From contig JAIOSI010000276.1 in assembly GCA_021107695.1 (NCBI GenBank), positions 1-16,506 of the forward strand: a stretch of DNA of 16,506 nt, given 5' to 3'. Position 1 is the stretch's first letter. Every line of letters starts with the position of its first letter. Origin of the DNA: a bacterium. Lineage in GTDB: Bacteria; RBG-13-66-14. Shown in pieces: positions 7,060 to 14,679 of this stretch. The notes beneath the pieces were generated by a model that was not told the DNA's origin, searched no databases, and worked only from the letters and a program-made list of their open reading frames with translations. The position numbers were made by a program, and so were the translations under genes.

Positions 7060-7917
7060 CTAAAGATACTCCCCGGCGATTGGCTTCAGGCGTTGCTTTG
7101 TCTCGGCGGAGATTCGTTCTTTGTCGGTTACGATTGCTCCCCGCAGGGCGTGGAAGCAGGGATCGTCCAGTTCCAGGGGAATCTCCGGAACCACCGCTTC
7201 GATGAGCTTGCGGGCGTGCTTTACATTGGCGGCAAAGTTCGCCATCACCATCTCTACGGAGACATCGTCGCTTTCGTGCCAGCAGTCGTAGTCGGTAACG
7301 AAGGCGGCGGTGGCATAGCCCAGCTCCGCCTCCCGCGCCAGTCGTGCCTCGGTGAGGTTGGTCATCCCGATAATTGAAACGCCCCAGGAGCGGTAAAGCT
7401 CGCTCTCCGCCCGGGTGGAGAATTGTGGTCCCTCCATGCAGAGGTAGCTGCCGCCGTCGTGGGCGCGGAGTTTGAGCTTCCGCGCTTGCGCCAGCATGAT
7501 CTGGCGCAGCGGCTCGCAGAAGGGATCGGCAAGGCTGACGTGGGCGACGATGCCCTCGGTGAAGAAGCTGTCCTGGCGGTGGCGGGTGCGGTCGATAAAC
7601 TGGTCGGGAAAGACGACATCCTGCGGGCTCAGCTCTTCCTTCATCGAGCCGACGGCGGAAATTGCCAGCACCCAGCGCACGCCGAGCATCTTCAAGGCGC
7701 AGATGTTGGCGCGGTAGTTCACCTCGCTGGGCGAGATACGATGTCCGCGACCGTGGCGGGGAATAAAGACGACCTCCCGCTCACCCAGACGGGCAACGGT
7801 CAGGCTGTCCGACGGCTCGCCAAAGGGAGTGCTGACCTTCTCTTCGCGAACATCGCTCAGTGAGTCCAGCTCGTACAATCCTGAACCGCCAATAATCCCA
7901 ATCCGAAACTTTTGCAT
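7060..7917 (-). CDS. mtnP: S-methyl-5'-thioadenosine phosphorylase
   Basis: Cleaves 5'-methylthioadenosine with phosphate to adenine and methylthioribose-1-phosphate, in methionine and purine salvage after polyamine synthesis. At 285 residues it is a full-length PNP/MTAP-family enzyme. GGSG at 10-13 and RHG at 54-56 are phosphate-binding segments. MEGPQFSTRAES (161-172) is the family signature around the ribose/methylthio site. TDYDCW (208-213) carries the Asp pair that favours 6-amino purines (adenine) over inosine or guanosine. The ATG start has a weak AAGGG 6 nt upstream. It lies 116 nt upstream of the lipoprotein gene on the same strand. No other methionine-salvage gene is adjacent. Stop codon TAG. 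Confidence 0.95.
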   Translation of the reverse strand: MQKFRIGIIGGSGLYELDSLSDVREEKVSTPFGEPSDSLTVARLGEREVVFIPRHGRGHRISPSEVNYRANICALKMLGVRWVLAISAVGSMKEELSPQDVVFPDQFIDRTRHRQDSFFTEGIVAHVSLADPFCEPLRQIMLAQARKLKLRAHDGGSYLCMEGPQFSTRAESELYRSWGVSIIGMTNLTEARLAREAELGYATAAFVTDYDCWHESDDVSVEMVMANFAANVKHARKLIEAVVPEIPLELDDPCFHALRGAIVTDKERISAETKQRLKPIAGEYL

Positions 7918-8138
7918 AGCTAACCCTTATCCTGTTCGTCCGGCTTGACTGAAGTCTTCGTTGTTTTCTAACTTCTGGCATGGTTACGGACTACTATACA
8001 ACTTGGCGGCAGCCTCCGTAATTGAGGAAAAGTCTAATTCATCAAGTTACGCAGAATCTCAATCCGACTGTCTCCTGCCTTTATGGAATGAGAAACCTGC
8101 CCTCAATAACCAACTTAGTTTACCAAAAAAATCGTTCC

Positions 8139-8163
8139 AGTGGGAATAAATCTTATTCCCACT
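8139..8163. promoter_or_regulatory. Perfect palindrome upstream of iscU promoter, candidate operator
   Basis: AGTGGGAATAA (8139-8149), a 3-nt spacer and TTATTCCCACT (8153-8163) form a perfect 11-bp inverted repeat ending 13 nt before the -35 box of the proposed iscU promoter. No T-run follows the arms on either strand, so a terminator is unlikely. The position and dyad symmetry suit a dimeric regulator's binding site. I do not recognise the regulator. Confidence 0.45.
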
Positions 8164-8176
8164 AAACAACTGGGTA

Positions 8177-8205
8177 TTGACGACTTTCCTCAAATGTGGC
8201 ATACT
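8177..8205 (+). promoter_or_regulatory. Sigma-70-type promoter of iscU
   Basis: TTGACG (8177-8182, 5/6), exactly 17 nt, then CATACT (8200-8205, 4/6). The transcript would begin near 8212, leaving an untranslated leader of about 80 nt before the start codon. Confidence 0.5.
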
Positions 8206-8294
8206 ACCGACGAGCAAGCTGAGTCAGATAAGTGTCAAATCCACGGGACAATTTAACCGTTCAAACGCTCTATCATCGACCATGAGGTATCATG

Positions 8295-8744
8295 ATGAGC
8301 TATACCGACAAGGTGATTGATCACTTTCAGAACCCCCGCAACGTGGGCGAGATCCCCGATGCCGACGGTATCGGGCGGGTGGGCAATCCCTCCTGCGGCG
8401 ACATTATGGAGATGTACATCAAGGTCGTGGACGGTGTGATCGTCCAATGCACCTTCAAGACCTTCGGCTGTGCCGCCGCCATCGCCACCAGTTCGATGAC
8501 CACGGAGCTGGTTATCGGCAAGACGATCGAAGAGGCCGAGCTGATGACCAAGAGCGACGTCGCCGAGTCCCTCGGCGGGCTGCCCAAGGTCAAGATGCAC
8601 TGCTCGAACCTTGCCACTGATGCCCTCCGGGCGGCGATTGCTCACTATCGCTGCAAGAGTAGCGGCAACTGCAAAGACCTGGCAAAGATGGACCTCAGCG
8701 ATGCCTGCGGTGCTGATCATCACCACGACGAGGATCTGGGTTAG
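8295..8744 (+). CDS. iscU: Fe-S cluster assembly scaffold, IscU/NifU N-terminal type
   Basis: A cytoplasmic scaffold on which Fe-S clusters are built and from which they are transferred. The protein has 149 residues and all IscU ligands in place: C34 and D36 in NPSCGD, C59 in FGCAAAIATSS, and H102/C103 in HCSNLA. LPKVK (96-100) corresponds to the LPPVK chaperone-recognition motif, with Lys for the second Pro. The C-terminus extends beyond the core with extra Cys (120, 126, 138) and a His/Asp-rich end (HHHDED) that could bind metal. Two ATGs are in frame; the one at 8295 is preferred because GAGGT lies 6 nt before it, against 3 nt for 8292. No cysteine desulfurase, HscA or ferredoxin gene is adjacent, so the partner IscS/NifS must be encoded elsewhere. 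NifU-like without the C-terminal Nfu domain is an equally fair name. Confidence 0.93.
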   Translation: MSYTDKVIDHFQNPRNVGEIPDADGIGRVGNPSCGDIMEMYIKVVDGVIVQCTFKTFGCAAAIATSSMTTELVIGKTIEEAELMTKSDVAESLGGLPKVKMHCSNLATDALRAAIAHYRCKSSGNCKDLAKMDLSDACGADHHHDEDLG

Positions 8745-8843
8745 GCAACGCGGTGCGTTATCCAGTTGCAACGCAGTGCGTTGCAACACAAGACTGAGCT
8801 ACGCTCAGGACACCTTGAGAACGCTTGCTCCCGCTGGTCGCTC
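8743..8843 (+). repeat. Modular hairpin repeat, copy downstream of iscU
   Basis: The modules run in order. First is a 9-bp stem TTGCAACGC/GCGTTGCAA with a 3-nt loop (8766-8786). Next is CACAAG, then a 6-bp stem CTGAGC/GCTCAG with a 3-nt loop (8794-8808), then GGACACCTTG, then the GCTCCCGCTGGTCGCTC box ending at 8843. The same order appears at 12299-12375 and 14774-14845 with different stem sequences that stay complementary. Confidence 0.65.
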
Positions 8844-9199
8844 ACAAATACTGTTATGATGTTACAAAGGGCAACCCTATGGGGTTGCCCCTTTTTTGCC
8901 GAATCTAGCAAGGGCGAAGACACAGGTCCGCCCCTACAAAATTATGCGAGATTTTGACGTTGTAGTTGTAGGGGAGGGTGTCCATACCCTCCCGCTAGCC
9001 GGACGCAGTCCGGCTTCCACGAAGATGTAAATCATACCAGTGGTTGAGTCTTTCTTGACAGACGAGCATAGCTCGTCTAGCGGGCGACCGTGGACGGTCG
9101 TCCCTACGGGTAGTTTGCGCTGGTAGGGGCGAACCCTGTCTTCGCCCTTTTTAGAAAGAATCCCTCTCCCCTGGAGGGGGGGGGAGATCGCCTTGCCAG
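8745..9199. repeat. Repeat-filled gap downstream of iscU
   Basis: No gene is seen here. Reading left to right: a modular hairpin copy (8743-8843); a terminator-like hairpin (8869-8897); a minus-oriented GTAGGGGCG element (8910-8937); GGGAGGGT/ACCCTCCC (8972-8979 with 8986-8993); AGCCGGAC/GTCCGGCT (8997-9015); AGACGAGC/GCTCGTCT (9060-9078); CGACCGT/ACGGTCG (9085-9100); a plus-oriented GTAGGGGCG element with arms GGGCGAA/TTCGCCC (9127-9147); and a CCTCTCCCC/GGGGG run (9161-9186). At least eight separate palindromes lie within 450 nt. Confidence 0.65.
8869..8897 (+). terminator. Rho-independent terminator downstream of iscU
   Basis: GGGCAACCC/GGGTTGCCC (9-bp stem, 4-nt loop) is followed by C and six T. 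It lies about 125 nt past the iscU stop, after the modular hairpin repeat, so the repeat would be part of the iscU transcript. Confidence 0.6.
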
Positions 9200-9228
9200 T
9201 TGACCAGGATTGCCCATAGTGCTACGAT
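9200..9228 (+). promoter_or_regulatory. Possible promoter of the UPF0182 gene
   Basis: TTGACC (9200-9205, 5/6), a 17-nt spacer and TACGAT (9223-9228, 4/6) precede the gene by about 100 nt. The nearby sequence turns AT-richer after the repeat block, which fits a promoter region. Confidence 0.45.
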
Positions 9229-9336
9229 AGGCTCTCTGTTCTATGGATTCAGTATCCACCTCGCAAGATGACGCTTTAGCATGTAACCTGCCTGTTGATA
9301 ATGATTCAGCGGGATTTGGGATAGATTGGAGCCTCC

Positions 9337-12225
9337 ATGAAGTGGCTTTCTCGCAAGACAATTTTCATTATTCTGGGGATTCTGGTCGCGGCGGTGGTCC
9401 TTGTCGTCGCCCTGACCAGCTTCTTCGTGGATATCTTCTGGTACCAGTCCGAGGGCTTTGACGATGTCTTCTGGACGCGGATATTCTCGCAGATCGAGTT
9501 CGGCGCGATAATCTTCGGTCTCTATGCGGTCGTGGTGGGGCTGACGATTCTGCTGGCGCACCTCTTCTCGCGGAAAAAGCAGCAGGTTGTTTCCGAAGAG
9601 GCGGTGATGCTGCCGCAGTTCGGTGAGAAGCTGAAGAAGTACGGAATCTGGCTATTCATTGGGGTCGGCGCGATCTTCGCCGTCACCAACGGCTTCTCGG
9701 CTGGTTCTTCGTGGGGGGTCTGGAAGAAGTTCCTCCACAGTGTCAGCTTTGGAGTCAGCGATCCGATCTTCGGCAACGATGTCTCCTTCTACGTCTTCGA
9801 CCTGCCACTTTTCCGAATCATCTACGATCACCTCTTCGGAGCGCTACTGCTCTCCACGGTGGTTGCCGTGGGCTACTACCTCTTCCGGCGGGTAATCTGG
9901 GTAGAGAAGTGGAAGCTACGCTCCAGCAAGCTGGTCAAGGGGCATATCCTCAGCATGATCGGCTCGCTCTTTGCGTTGAAGGCGGTTGGATATTATCTGG
10001 ATAAGTTCGACATCCTCTACTCGACCCAGGGCGGAGTCTTCGGGGCGAGCTTTACCGATGTCAACGCCAACCTGCCGATGTACGAGGTTCTCTTCTGGAT
10101 CACCCTCGCCTTCGGTCTGGTCGCCTTCGCGCTGACCTTCCTGAAAACCGAGAACTTCAAGGTGCTGCTGATTATCGGGGCATCGTTTATCGTGCTGCCG
10201 TATCTCATGCTCTCGATCTACCCCTGGGCGGTACAGACGCTGGAGGTTGACCCCAACGAGTTCCAGGCGGAAGAGGAGTACATCGGGCATAACATCGAGT
10301 TTACACAGATTGCCTATGGTCTTGATAAAGTTGATGTTTTGACCTTTGGCGAGCGTGGAGAACTAAAAGAGATTGAGGTCGAAGAATTAGCTGAGTTCAG
10401 TGAAGTCCTCCCCACCGAAACTCCCGTTGAGGTGGTTGAAGAGATCGAAGTTGTGGAGGGAGCCGGCGGCTATCGCGCCCTGACCCGGGCTGACATCGAG
10501 GACAACCGCCCCACCATAGACAACATCCGCCTCTGGGACTGGTCTCCCCTGGGCGATGTCTATCGGCAGATGCAGTCCTTCCGCCCGTACTACGAGTTCG
10601 TGGATGTGGACATCGACCGCTACATGATTGACGGGCATCAGAAGTCAATCACCCTGGCTCTGCGTGAACTGAACGTTGACCGCCTCGACAGTCAGGCGAA
10701 CACCTGGCAGAACCGCCACCTGGTCTATACCCACGGCTACGGTGCGGTGGCGAATACCGTCAACGAGGTTACCAAGTACGGTCAGCCGAAGTTCATCCTC
10801 AAGGACATCCCACTGATTAACGAAATGGGAATCGGTCTTGAGCGTCCGCAGATCTACTTTGGCGAGGGCAACATGGACTACTCCTTTGCCCCCACCGGAG
10901 CCGACGAGATCGACTACCCCCGTGGCTCCACCAACGCCTTTACCGAGTACACCGGCGAGGGCGGAATCCCCGTCGGTGGCTTCTGGCGGAGGCTGCTGCT
11001 GTCGATCTATCTGGGCAATATCGATGTCCTGCTCTCTGACTACATCACCGAGGACAGCAACCTGCTGATTCGCCGTAACATCAGCCAGCGGGTTCGGGAG
11101 GTCGCGCCGTACCTGGCTCTGGATAACGACCCCTACCCGGTGCTGACCGACGGTGGCATTCAGTGGATTGTTCAGTGCTTCACCACCACCAGGCTGTACC
11201 CGTATTCCGAGCCGCTGGTTGATAACGCCAACTACATCCGCAACTCTGCGGTGGTGGTGATTGATGCCTACAGCGGCAAGATGGACTTCTACACCATGGG
11301 CGATGACCCGCTCATCCGCACCTGGGGTGCCATCTTCCCAGGTATGTACAAGCCCTTCGAGGAGATGCCGGAGGAGCTTCAGGCACACATTCGCTATCCC
11401 AACGAGCTGTTCGCCATCCAGTCCGTCGTCTATTCGACCTACCACATGACCGATCCTTTGGTCTTCTACAACAAGAGCGACCGCTGGGTCATCCCCGGTC
11501 GTCCTGAGGGCGAGCTGTTCAACGCCTATTACATGACGATGCGGCTCCCCAGCGAGGAGAGCGAAGAGTTCCTGCTCATCTCCCCCTTCGTTCCGGAGAA
11601 TCGCCAGAACATGGTCGGCTGGATGTGCGCTCGCTGCGACCCCGGAGTCTATGGGGAGCTGGTTCTCTATACCTTCCCGACGACCAGCCTGGTTTACGGA
11701 CCGGAGCAGGTCGAGGGTCGCCTCAACCAGTTCGACAAGTTCTCCGAGAAACGCTCGCTCTGGGATCAGCAGGGTTCCAGCGTGGTCATCGGACGGATGG
11801 TGGTCATCCCGATTGAGGACTCGGTACTCTACGTCCAGCCGGTTTACCTAAAGGCGGTTGGCAATCCGATTCCGGAGCTGCGTCTGGTGCTGGTTACCTA
11901 CGGCACCGAGATCGCCATGGACACCACCCTCGAAGGAGCCTTAGCCCAGATATTCGGCTCGGCGGCTCCGGTAGTTGAGGGCGATGTAGCAGAGGTTGGT
12001 GAAGACACAGCCGAGACTACCGAAGCTATAGAGGCTGGTCTAACCGAGGAAGTGGTTGAACTACCGGTACTCTCCACAGAAACCGCTGAACTGGCGGAGC
12101 TGCTGCTGGAGACCTACGATCGTGGTCAAAAGGCGATGCAGCGTGGCGACTGGGCTGCCTACGGTGAGGCCGATGCCGAGCTTGAGCGGCTGATCAACGC
12201 CATCTCCGAGAGTCTGTCTGAGTAA
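9337..12225 (+). CDS. UPF0182 family integral membrane protein
   Basis: 962 residues, function unknown. The N-terminal third has seven hydrophobic segments at about 8-31, 50-77, 102-120, 155-184, 203-221, 249-269 and 275-297, as in UPF0182 (COG1615). The rest should be a large soluble domain outside the membrane (inference). Family landmarks include WYQSEGFDDVFWTRI (35-49), EVDPNEF with HNIEFTQIAYGLDKV (303-333), RQMQSFRPYYEFVDVDIDRY (410-429), HLVYTHGYGAVANTVNEVT and PQIYFGE. Two Glu/Val-rich acidic stretches (about 341-375 and 880-915) have more A/T-rich codons than their flanks and look like inserts. The ATG start has TTGGAG 5 nt upstream. It stands alone, with repeats on both sides; a GGGCGAAC/GTTCGCCC hairpin 27 nt after the TAA stop may terminate it. 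Confidence 0.92.
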   Translation: MKWLSRKTIFIILGILVAAVVLVVALTSFFVDIFWYQSEGFDDVFWTRIFSQIEFGAIIFGLYAVVVGLTILLAHLFSRKKQQVVSEEAVMLPQFGEKLKKYGIWLFIGVGAIFAVTNGFSAGSSWGVWKKFLHSVSFGVSDPIFGNDVSFYVFDLPLFRIIYDHLFGALLLSTVVAVGYYLFRRVIWVEKWKLRSSKLVKGHILSMIGSLFALKAVGYYLDKFDILYSTQGGVFGASFTDVNANLPMYEVLFWITLAFGLVAFALTFLKTENFKVLLIIGASFIVLPYLMLSIYPWAVQTLEVDPNEFQAEEEYIGHNIEFTQIAYGLDKVDVLTFGERGELKEIEVEELAEFSEVLPTETPVEVVEEIEVVEGAGGYRALTRADIEDNRPTIDNIRLWDWSPLGDVYRQMQSFRPYYEFVDVDIDRYMIDGHQKSITLALRELNVDRLDSQANTWQNRHLVYTHGYGAVANTVNEVTKYGQPKFILKDIPLINEMGIGLERPQIYFGEGNMDYSFAPTGADEIDYPRGSTNAFTEYTGEGGIPVGGFWRRLLLSIYLGNIDVLLSDYITEDSNLLIRRNISQRVREVAPYLALDNDPYPVLTDGGIQWIVQCFTTTRLYPYSEPLVDNANYIRNSAVVVIDAYSGKMDFYTMGDDPLIRTWGAIFPGMYKPFEEMPEELQAHIRYPNELFAIQSVVYSTYHMTDPLVFYNKSDRWVIPGRPEGELFNAYYMTMRLPSEESEEFLLISPFVPENRQNMVGWMCARCDPGVYGELVLYTFPTTSLVYGPEQVEGRLNQFDKFSEKRSLWDQQGSSVVIGRMVVIPIEDSVLYVQPVYLKAVGNPIPELRLVLVTYGTEIAMDTTLEGALAQIFGSAAPVVEGDVAEVGEDTAETTEAIEAGLTEEVVELPVLSTETAELAELLLETYDRGQKAMQRGDWAAYGEADAELERLINAISESLSE

Positions 12226-12248
12226 CACCAAAACAGAAACTTTTGTCT

Positions 12249-12506
12249 GTAGGGGCGAACCTTGTGTTCGCCCTTTCTGTATTATCTCGCAATGTAGGGG
12301 TACGGCGTGCCGTACCACAAAACTGGGCTTCGCTCAGAAAACTCAGGGAGCGTCTGCTTCCGTTGGTCGCTTGCAGATGTGTAATTAAGGGATATTGGCA
12401 TAGATATGTGTGTTTGCCTCGAACTTGCCAGCTTTTCTCCTTTTGGCAGCACGGAATGACCAAATCCTGTTTTTACAGCAAGGGCGAACACAAGGTTCGC
12501 CCCTAC
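12249..12506. repeat. 258-bp segment bounded by 27-bp exact inverted repeats
   Basis: The sequence at 12249-12275 is repeated exactly in reverse complement at 12480-12506. Each copy is itself a hairpin (GGGCGAAC/GTTCGCCC). The enclosed 204 nt hold a modular hairpin copy and no gene. No flanking target duplication is evident (ACTTTTGTCT on the left, GGTAGTGGA on the right). It could be a non-autonomous mobile unit or simply two family members inserted in opposite orientation. Confidence 0.5.
12299..12375 (+). repeat. Modular hairpin repeat, copy upstream of DUF2207-like gene
   Basis: Stem GGTACGGC/GCCGTACC with a 2-nt loop (12299-12316), then CACAAAA, then CTGGGC/GCTCAG with a TTC loop (12323-12337, one G-T pair), then a diverged CTTCCGTTGGTCGCTTG box. 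The order is the same as at 8766-8843 and 14774-14845. Confidence 0.6.
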
Positions 12507-12782
12507 GGTAGTGGATTTGATCAGGAAGGGTATTCTAAATCAATGACAAACCTGCGGGCCGACCTAAAGGTCGGCCCCTACATAAACCTCGCGCTTGCTC
12601 AAACTCCCTTTCATCGCTTAGAAACCTTCCCCTCCCCCCAGTGGGGGGAGGGATTAAGGGAGGGAGGCTAACGCCAGAGATGTTAACTTTTGCAAAAACC
12701 TCTAAGTGTTAATCGTTCCAAATGGTTAATCCTGCGGTTGTCTATTCGGTCAGGGGAGGTTGTCCAGTTTTAAGCTGCCCCC

Positions 12783-12811
12783 TTGTCTGCTCTGAAGCCC
12801 TTGACTATAAT
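12783..12811 (+). promoter_or_regulatory. Sigma-70-type promoter of the DUF2207-like gene
   Basis: TTGTCT (12783-12788, 4/6), exactly 17 nt, then a perfect TATAAT (12806-12811). The leader would be only about 25 nt, ending in AGGAGG (12831-12836) and a TTG start. Confidence 0.6.
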
Positions 12812-12842
12812 CAGCGGACTCAGGTAAATCAGGAGGAAGCCC

Positions 12843-14678
12843 TTGCGTCGTTACGGTCTGCTATTGCTGATTCTGCTCATCGCGCTGCCCGCCGGGGCGA
12901 GCTACTACTTCGAGCTACCCCGAATGGTCGCCACCGTGGCGATTAATCCCGCTGGCGACTGCGACATCTACTACGAGCTGACCTTCGCCAATCGCTCCTG
13001 GAGTCAGCCGGTGGATGTGGTGGATATCGGCCTGCCCAACGACGGCTGGGACATCACCACGGCGGCGGCGTGGCAGACCTCGCCGATGAGCGAGTTTCCC
13101 GCTCCGGTGAGGAATGAAGAGTACGAGGCTGCCCTCGCCCAGACCGGCGATGAAGCCCACACGCTGGAGCAGGAGGCGATCACCCAGTACGGTCAGCAGT
13201 GCCAGACCAACGACTCGCTGGTTACCCTGAACTCGATCAACAACAGCGAGTACGTCGAGGGAGTGGAGGTCTGGCTCGACGAGCCGCTCTACGAAGACGA
13301 AGCCGCCACCCTCTTTTTCCAGATCAAGACCTACCACTTTATCTATCCCGACGATGATAATGACGACTACGCCTCGGTGGAGTTCGCCCCGACCTGGTTC
13401 GGCAGTGAGTTTGTCAGCGGAAACAAAGACCTGACTGTAAAGATCGTCTTCCCCCCTGGAGTAACGCCGGAGGAGACTATCTATCACGGGCGGGAGTACG
13501 ACTACTGGACAACCATCGGCGAGGGCGAGAGCGAGCAGATAGTCTTCGTCTGGAACGACCCCTACGCCGGAACCGGCTACCAGGCGGATAACGTCGGGGT
13601 CAGCTTCCCGCGCAAGTACCTCGCCGATGACGCCGTTTATGTGCCCAGCGCGCTGGAGGAGTTCTTCGTCGGGCTTTGGATGTTCATCGTTGATATTTTC
13701 GAGATGTTTGGCTATTGCATCCTGCCGATTGGCTTCTTCATCATCAGCGCGCTGGCATCGTTCTTCGGTCGCCGTCGCCGCCGGATGCGCTACCTGCCGC
13801 CCTCGGCATCGGTAGAGGGAATCGGCATCAAGCGCGGTCTCACTGCGGTAGAAGCCGCCGTGGTGATGGAGCTGAAGCTGGACCGCATCCTCAACATGAT
13901 CATGTTTGGGCTGATTCGGAAGGGTCGGATTGAGGTTACAGACCAGAAACCACTGAAGCTCCGACGGCTCCCGGTTGCTGGCTCGGTCGGTGCAGCAGCA
14001 GCAACCCCAAAGCTCTACACTTACGAGCTGAAGTTCCTTGAGGCTCTGGACAACAGTAGTGGCAAACTTGCCAAAGGAAAACTCCGCACCCTCTTCGTCA
14101 GCCTGATTAGCGCGGTCAACAAAAAGCTAAAGGGTTTCTCCCGCAAGGAGACCAGAGAATACTACCGCGCCATCGTCGAGAAGGCGTGGAAGCAGGTCGA
14201 GGCAGGCGAGAACGGCGAAATCAAGATGGAGGCGTGGGACAGAGAGCTTGAGTGGGTGCTGATCGACAAGGACTTCAACGGACGCACCAGGCGAGCCTTC
14301 GGCGACCTCTACGTTCCCTATCCCCACTGGTGGGGACGCTACTATCCCAGCTACGGCGGTGGCGGATCCTTCGGCGGAGGTGGCTCGGTTGGTACGGGTG
14401 GCGGCTCCGGTGGCGGTTCCGCGCCGGGACGACTACCCCACCTGCCCGGTTCGCAGTTCGCCAACGATCTTGCCAATGGTGCCAGCGGCTTTGCCGGAGG
14501 TATCCTCGGCGACGTGAGCAGCTTCACCGGGTCTGTTACCAGCTCGACCAATCCCGTTCCGGTCAGCAGCTCATCGGGCGGCTATCGAGGAGGTTCCTCC
14601 TCCGGCGGTGGAAGCAGCTGCGCCTGTGCCTGCGCCTGCGCCGGATGTGCCTGCGCCTGCGCCGGAGGCGGACGCTAG
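12843..14678 (+). CDS. DUF2207-like membrane protein with glycine-rich, Cys-Ala C-terminus
   Basis: 611 residues, function unknown. The start is TTG, supported by AGGAGG 6 nt upstream and by the signal peptide that follows (about 1-19, ending PAGAS). Residues 20-270 form a beta-rich exported domain (opening YYFELPRMVATVAINPAGDC). A long hydrophobic segment (about 275-308) is followed by RRRRR (310-314), which places the rest in the cytoplasm. The part after it (YLPPSASVEGIGIKRGLTAVEAAV, 318-341, then a helix and GLIRKGRIEV) is a winged-helix-like arrangement as in DUF2207/YciQ-type proteins. The last 105 residues are Gly/Ser-rich, and the final 19 (593-611) alternate Cys and Ala, with seven Cys, ending GGGR. 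The family call rests on architecture, not on a search. Confidence 0.75.
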   Translation: MRRYGLLLLILLIALPAGASYYFELPRMVATVAINPAGDCDIYYELTFANRSWSQPVDVVDIGLPNDGWDITTAAAWQTSPMSEFPAPVRNEEYEAALAQTGDEAHTLEQEAITQYGQQCQTNDSLVTLNSINNSEYVEGVEVWLDEPLYEDEAATLFFQIKTYHFIYPDDDNDDYASVEFAPTWFGSEFVSGNKDLTVKIVFPPGVTPEETIYHGREYDYWTTIGEGESEQIVFVWNDPYAGTGYQADNVGVSFPRKYLADDAVYVPSALEEFFVGLWMFIVDIFEMFGYCILPIGFFIISALASFFGRRRRRMRYLPPSASVEGIGIKRGLTAVEAAVVMELKLDRILNMIMFGLIRKGRIEVTDQKPLKLRRLPVAGSVGAAAATPKLYTYELKFLEALDNSSGKLAKGKLRTLFVSLISAVNKKLKGFSRKETREYYRAIVEKAWKQVEAGENGEIKMEAWDRELEWVLIDKDFNGRTRRAFGDLYVPYPHWWGRYYPSYGGGGSFGGGGSVGTGGGSGGGSAPGRLPHLPGSQFANDLANGASGFAGGILGDVSSFTGSVTSSTNPVPVSSSSGGYRGGSSSGGGSSCACACACAGCACACAGGGR

Positions 14679-14679
14679 G

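Larger units (their letters stand above)
7918..8294. other. AT-rich divergent regulatory gap, no gene
   Basis: This 377-nt spacer separates leftward mtnP from rightward iscU. It is visibly more AT-rich than the genes and lacks the GC-rich dispersed palindromes that fill the other long gaps. The short open frame at 7961-8149 has no ribosome-binding site and no recognisable protein, so I do not call it. The only structured elements I see are the palindrome at 8139-8163 and the promoter at 8177-8205. Confidence 0.55.
12226..12782. repeat. Repeat-filled gap between UPF0182 and DUF2207-like genes
   Basis: I find no gene; open frames here translate repeat sequence and lack ribosome-binding sites. 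Contents: a 27-bp GTAGGGGCG element (12249-12275) and its exact inverted copy (12480-12506); a modular hairpin copy (12299-12375); a GGGCCGACCT/AGGTCGGCCC hairpin (12556-12577), homologous to that at 5646-5677; and a CCCTCCCCCCA/TGGGGGGAGGG palindrome (12630-12640 with 12642-12652). Confidence 0.65.

Noticed and set aside
10645..11445. 266-codon minus-strand frame in the UPF0182 gene
   Set aside because: Antisense shadow of conserved UPF0182 motifs such as THGYGAVAN and IYFGE.
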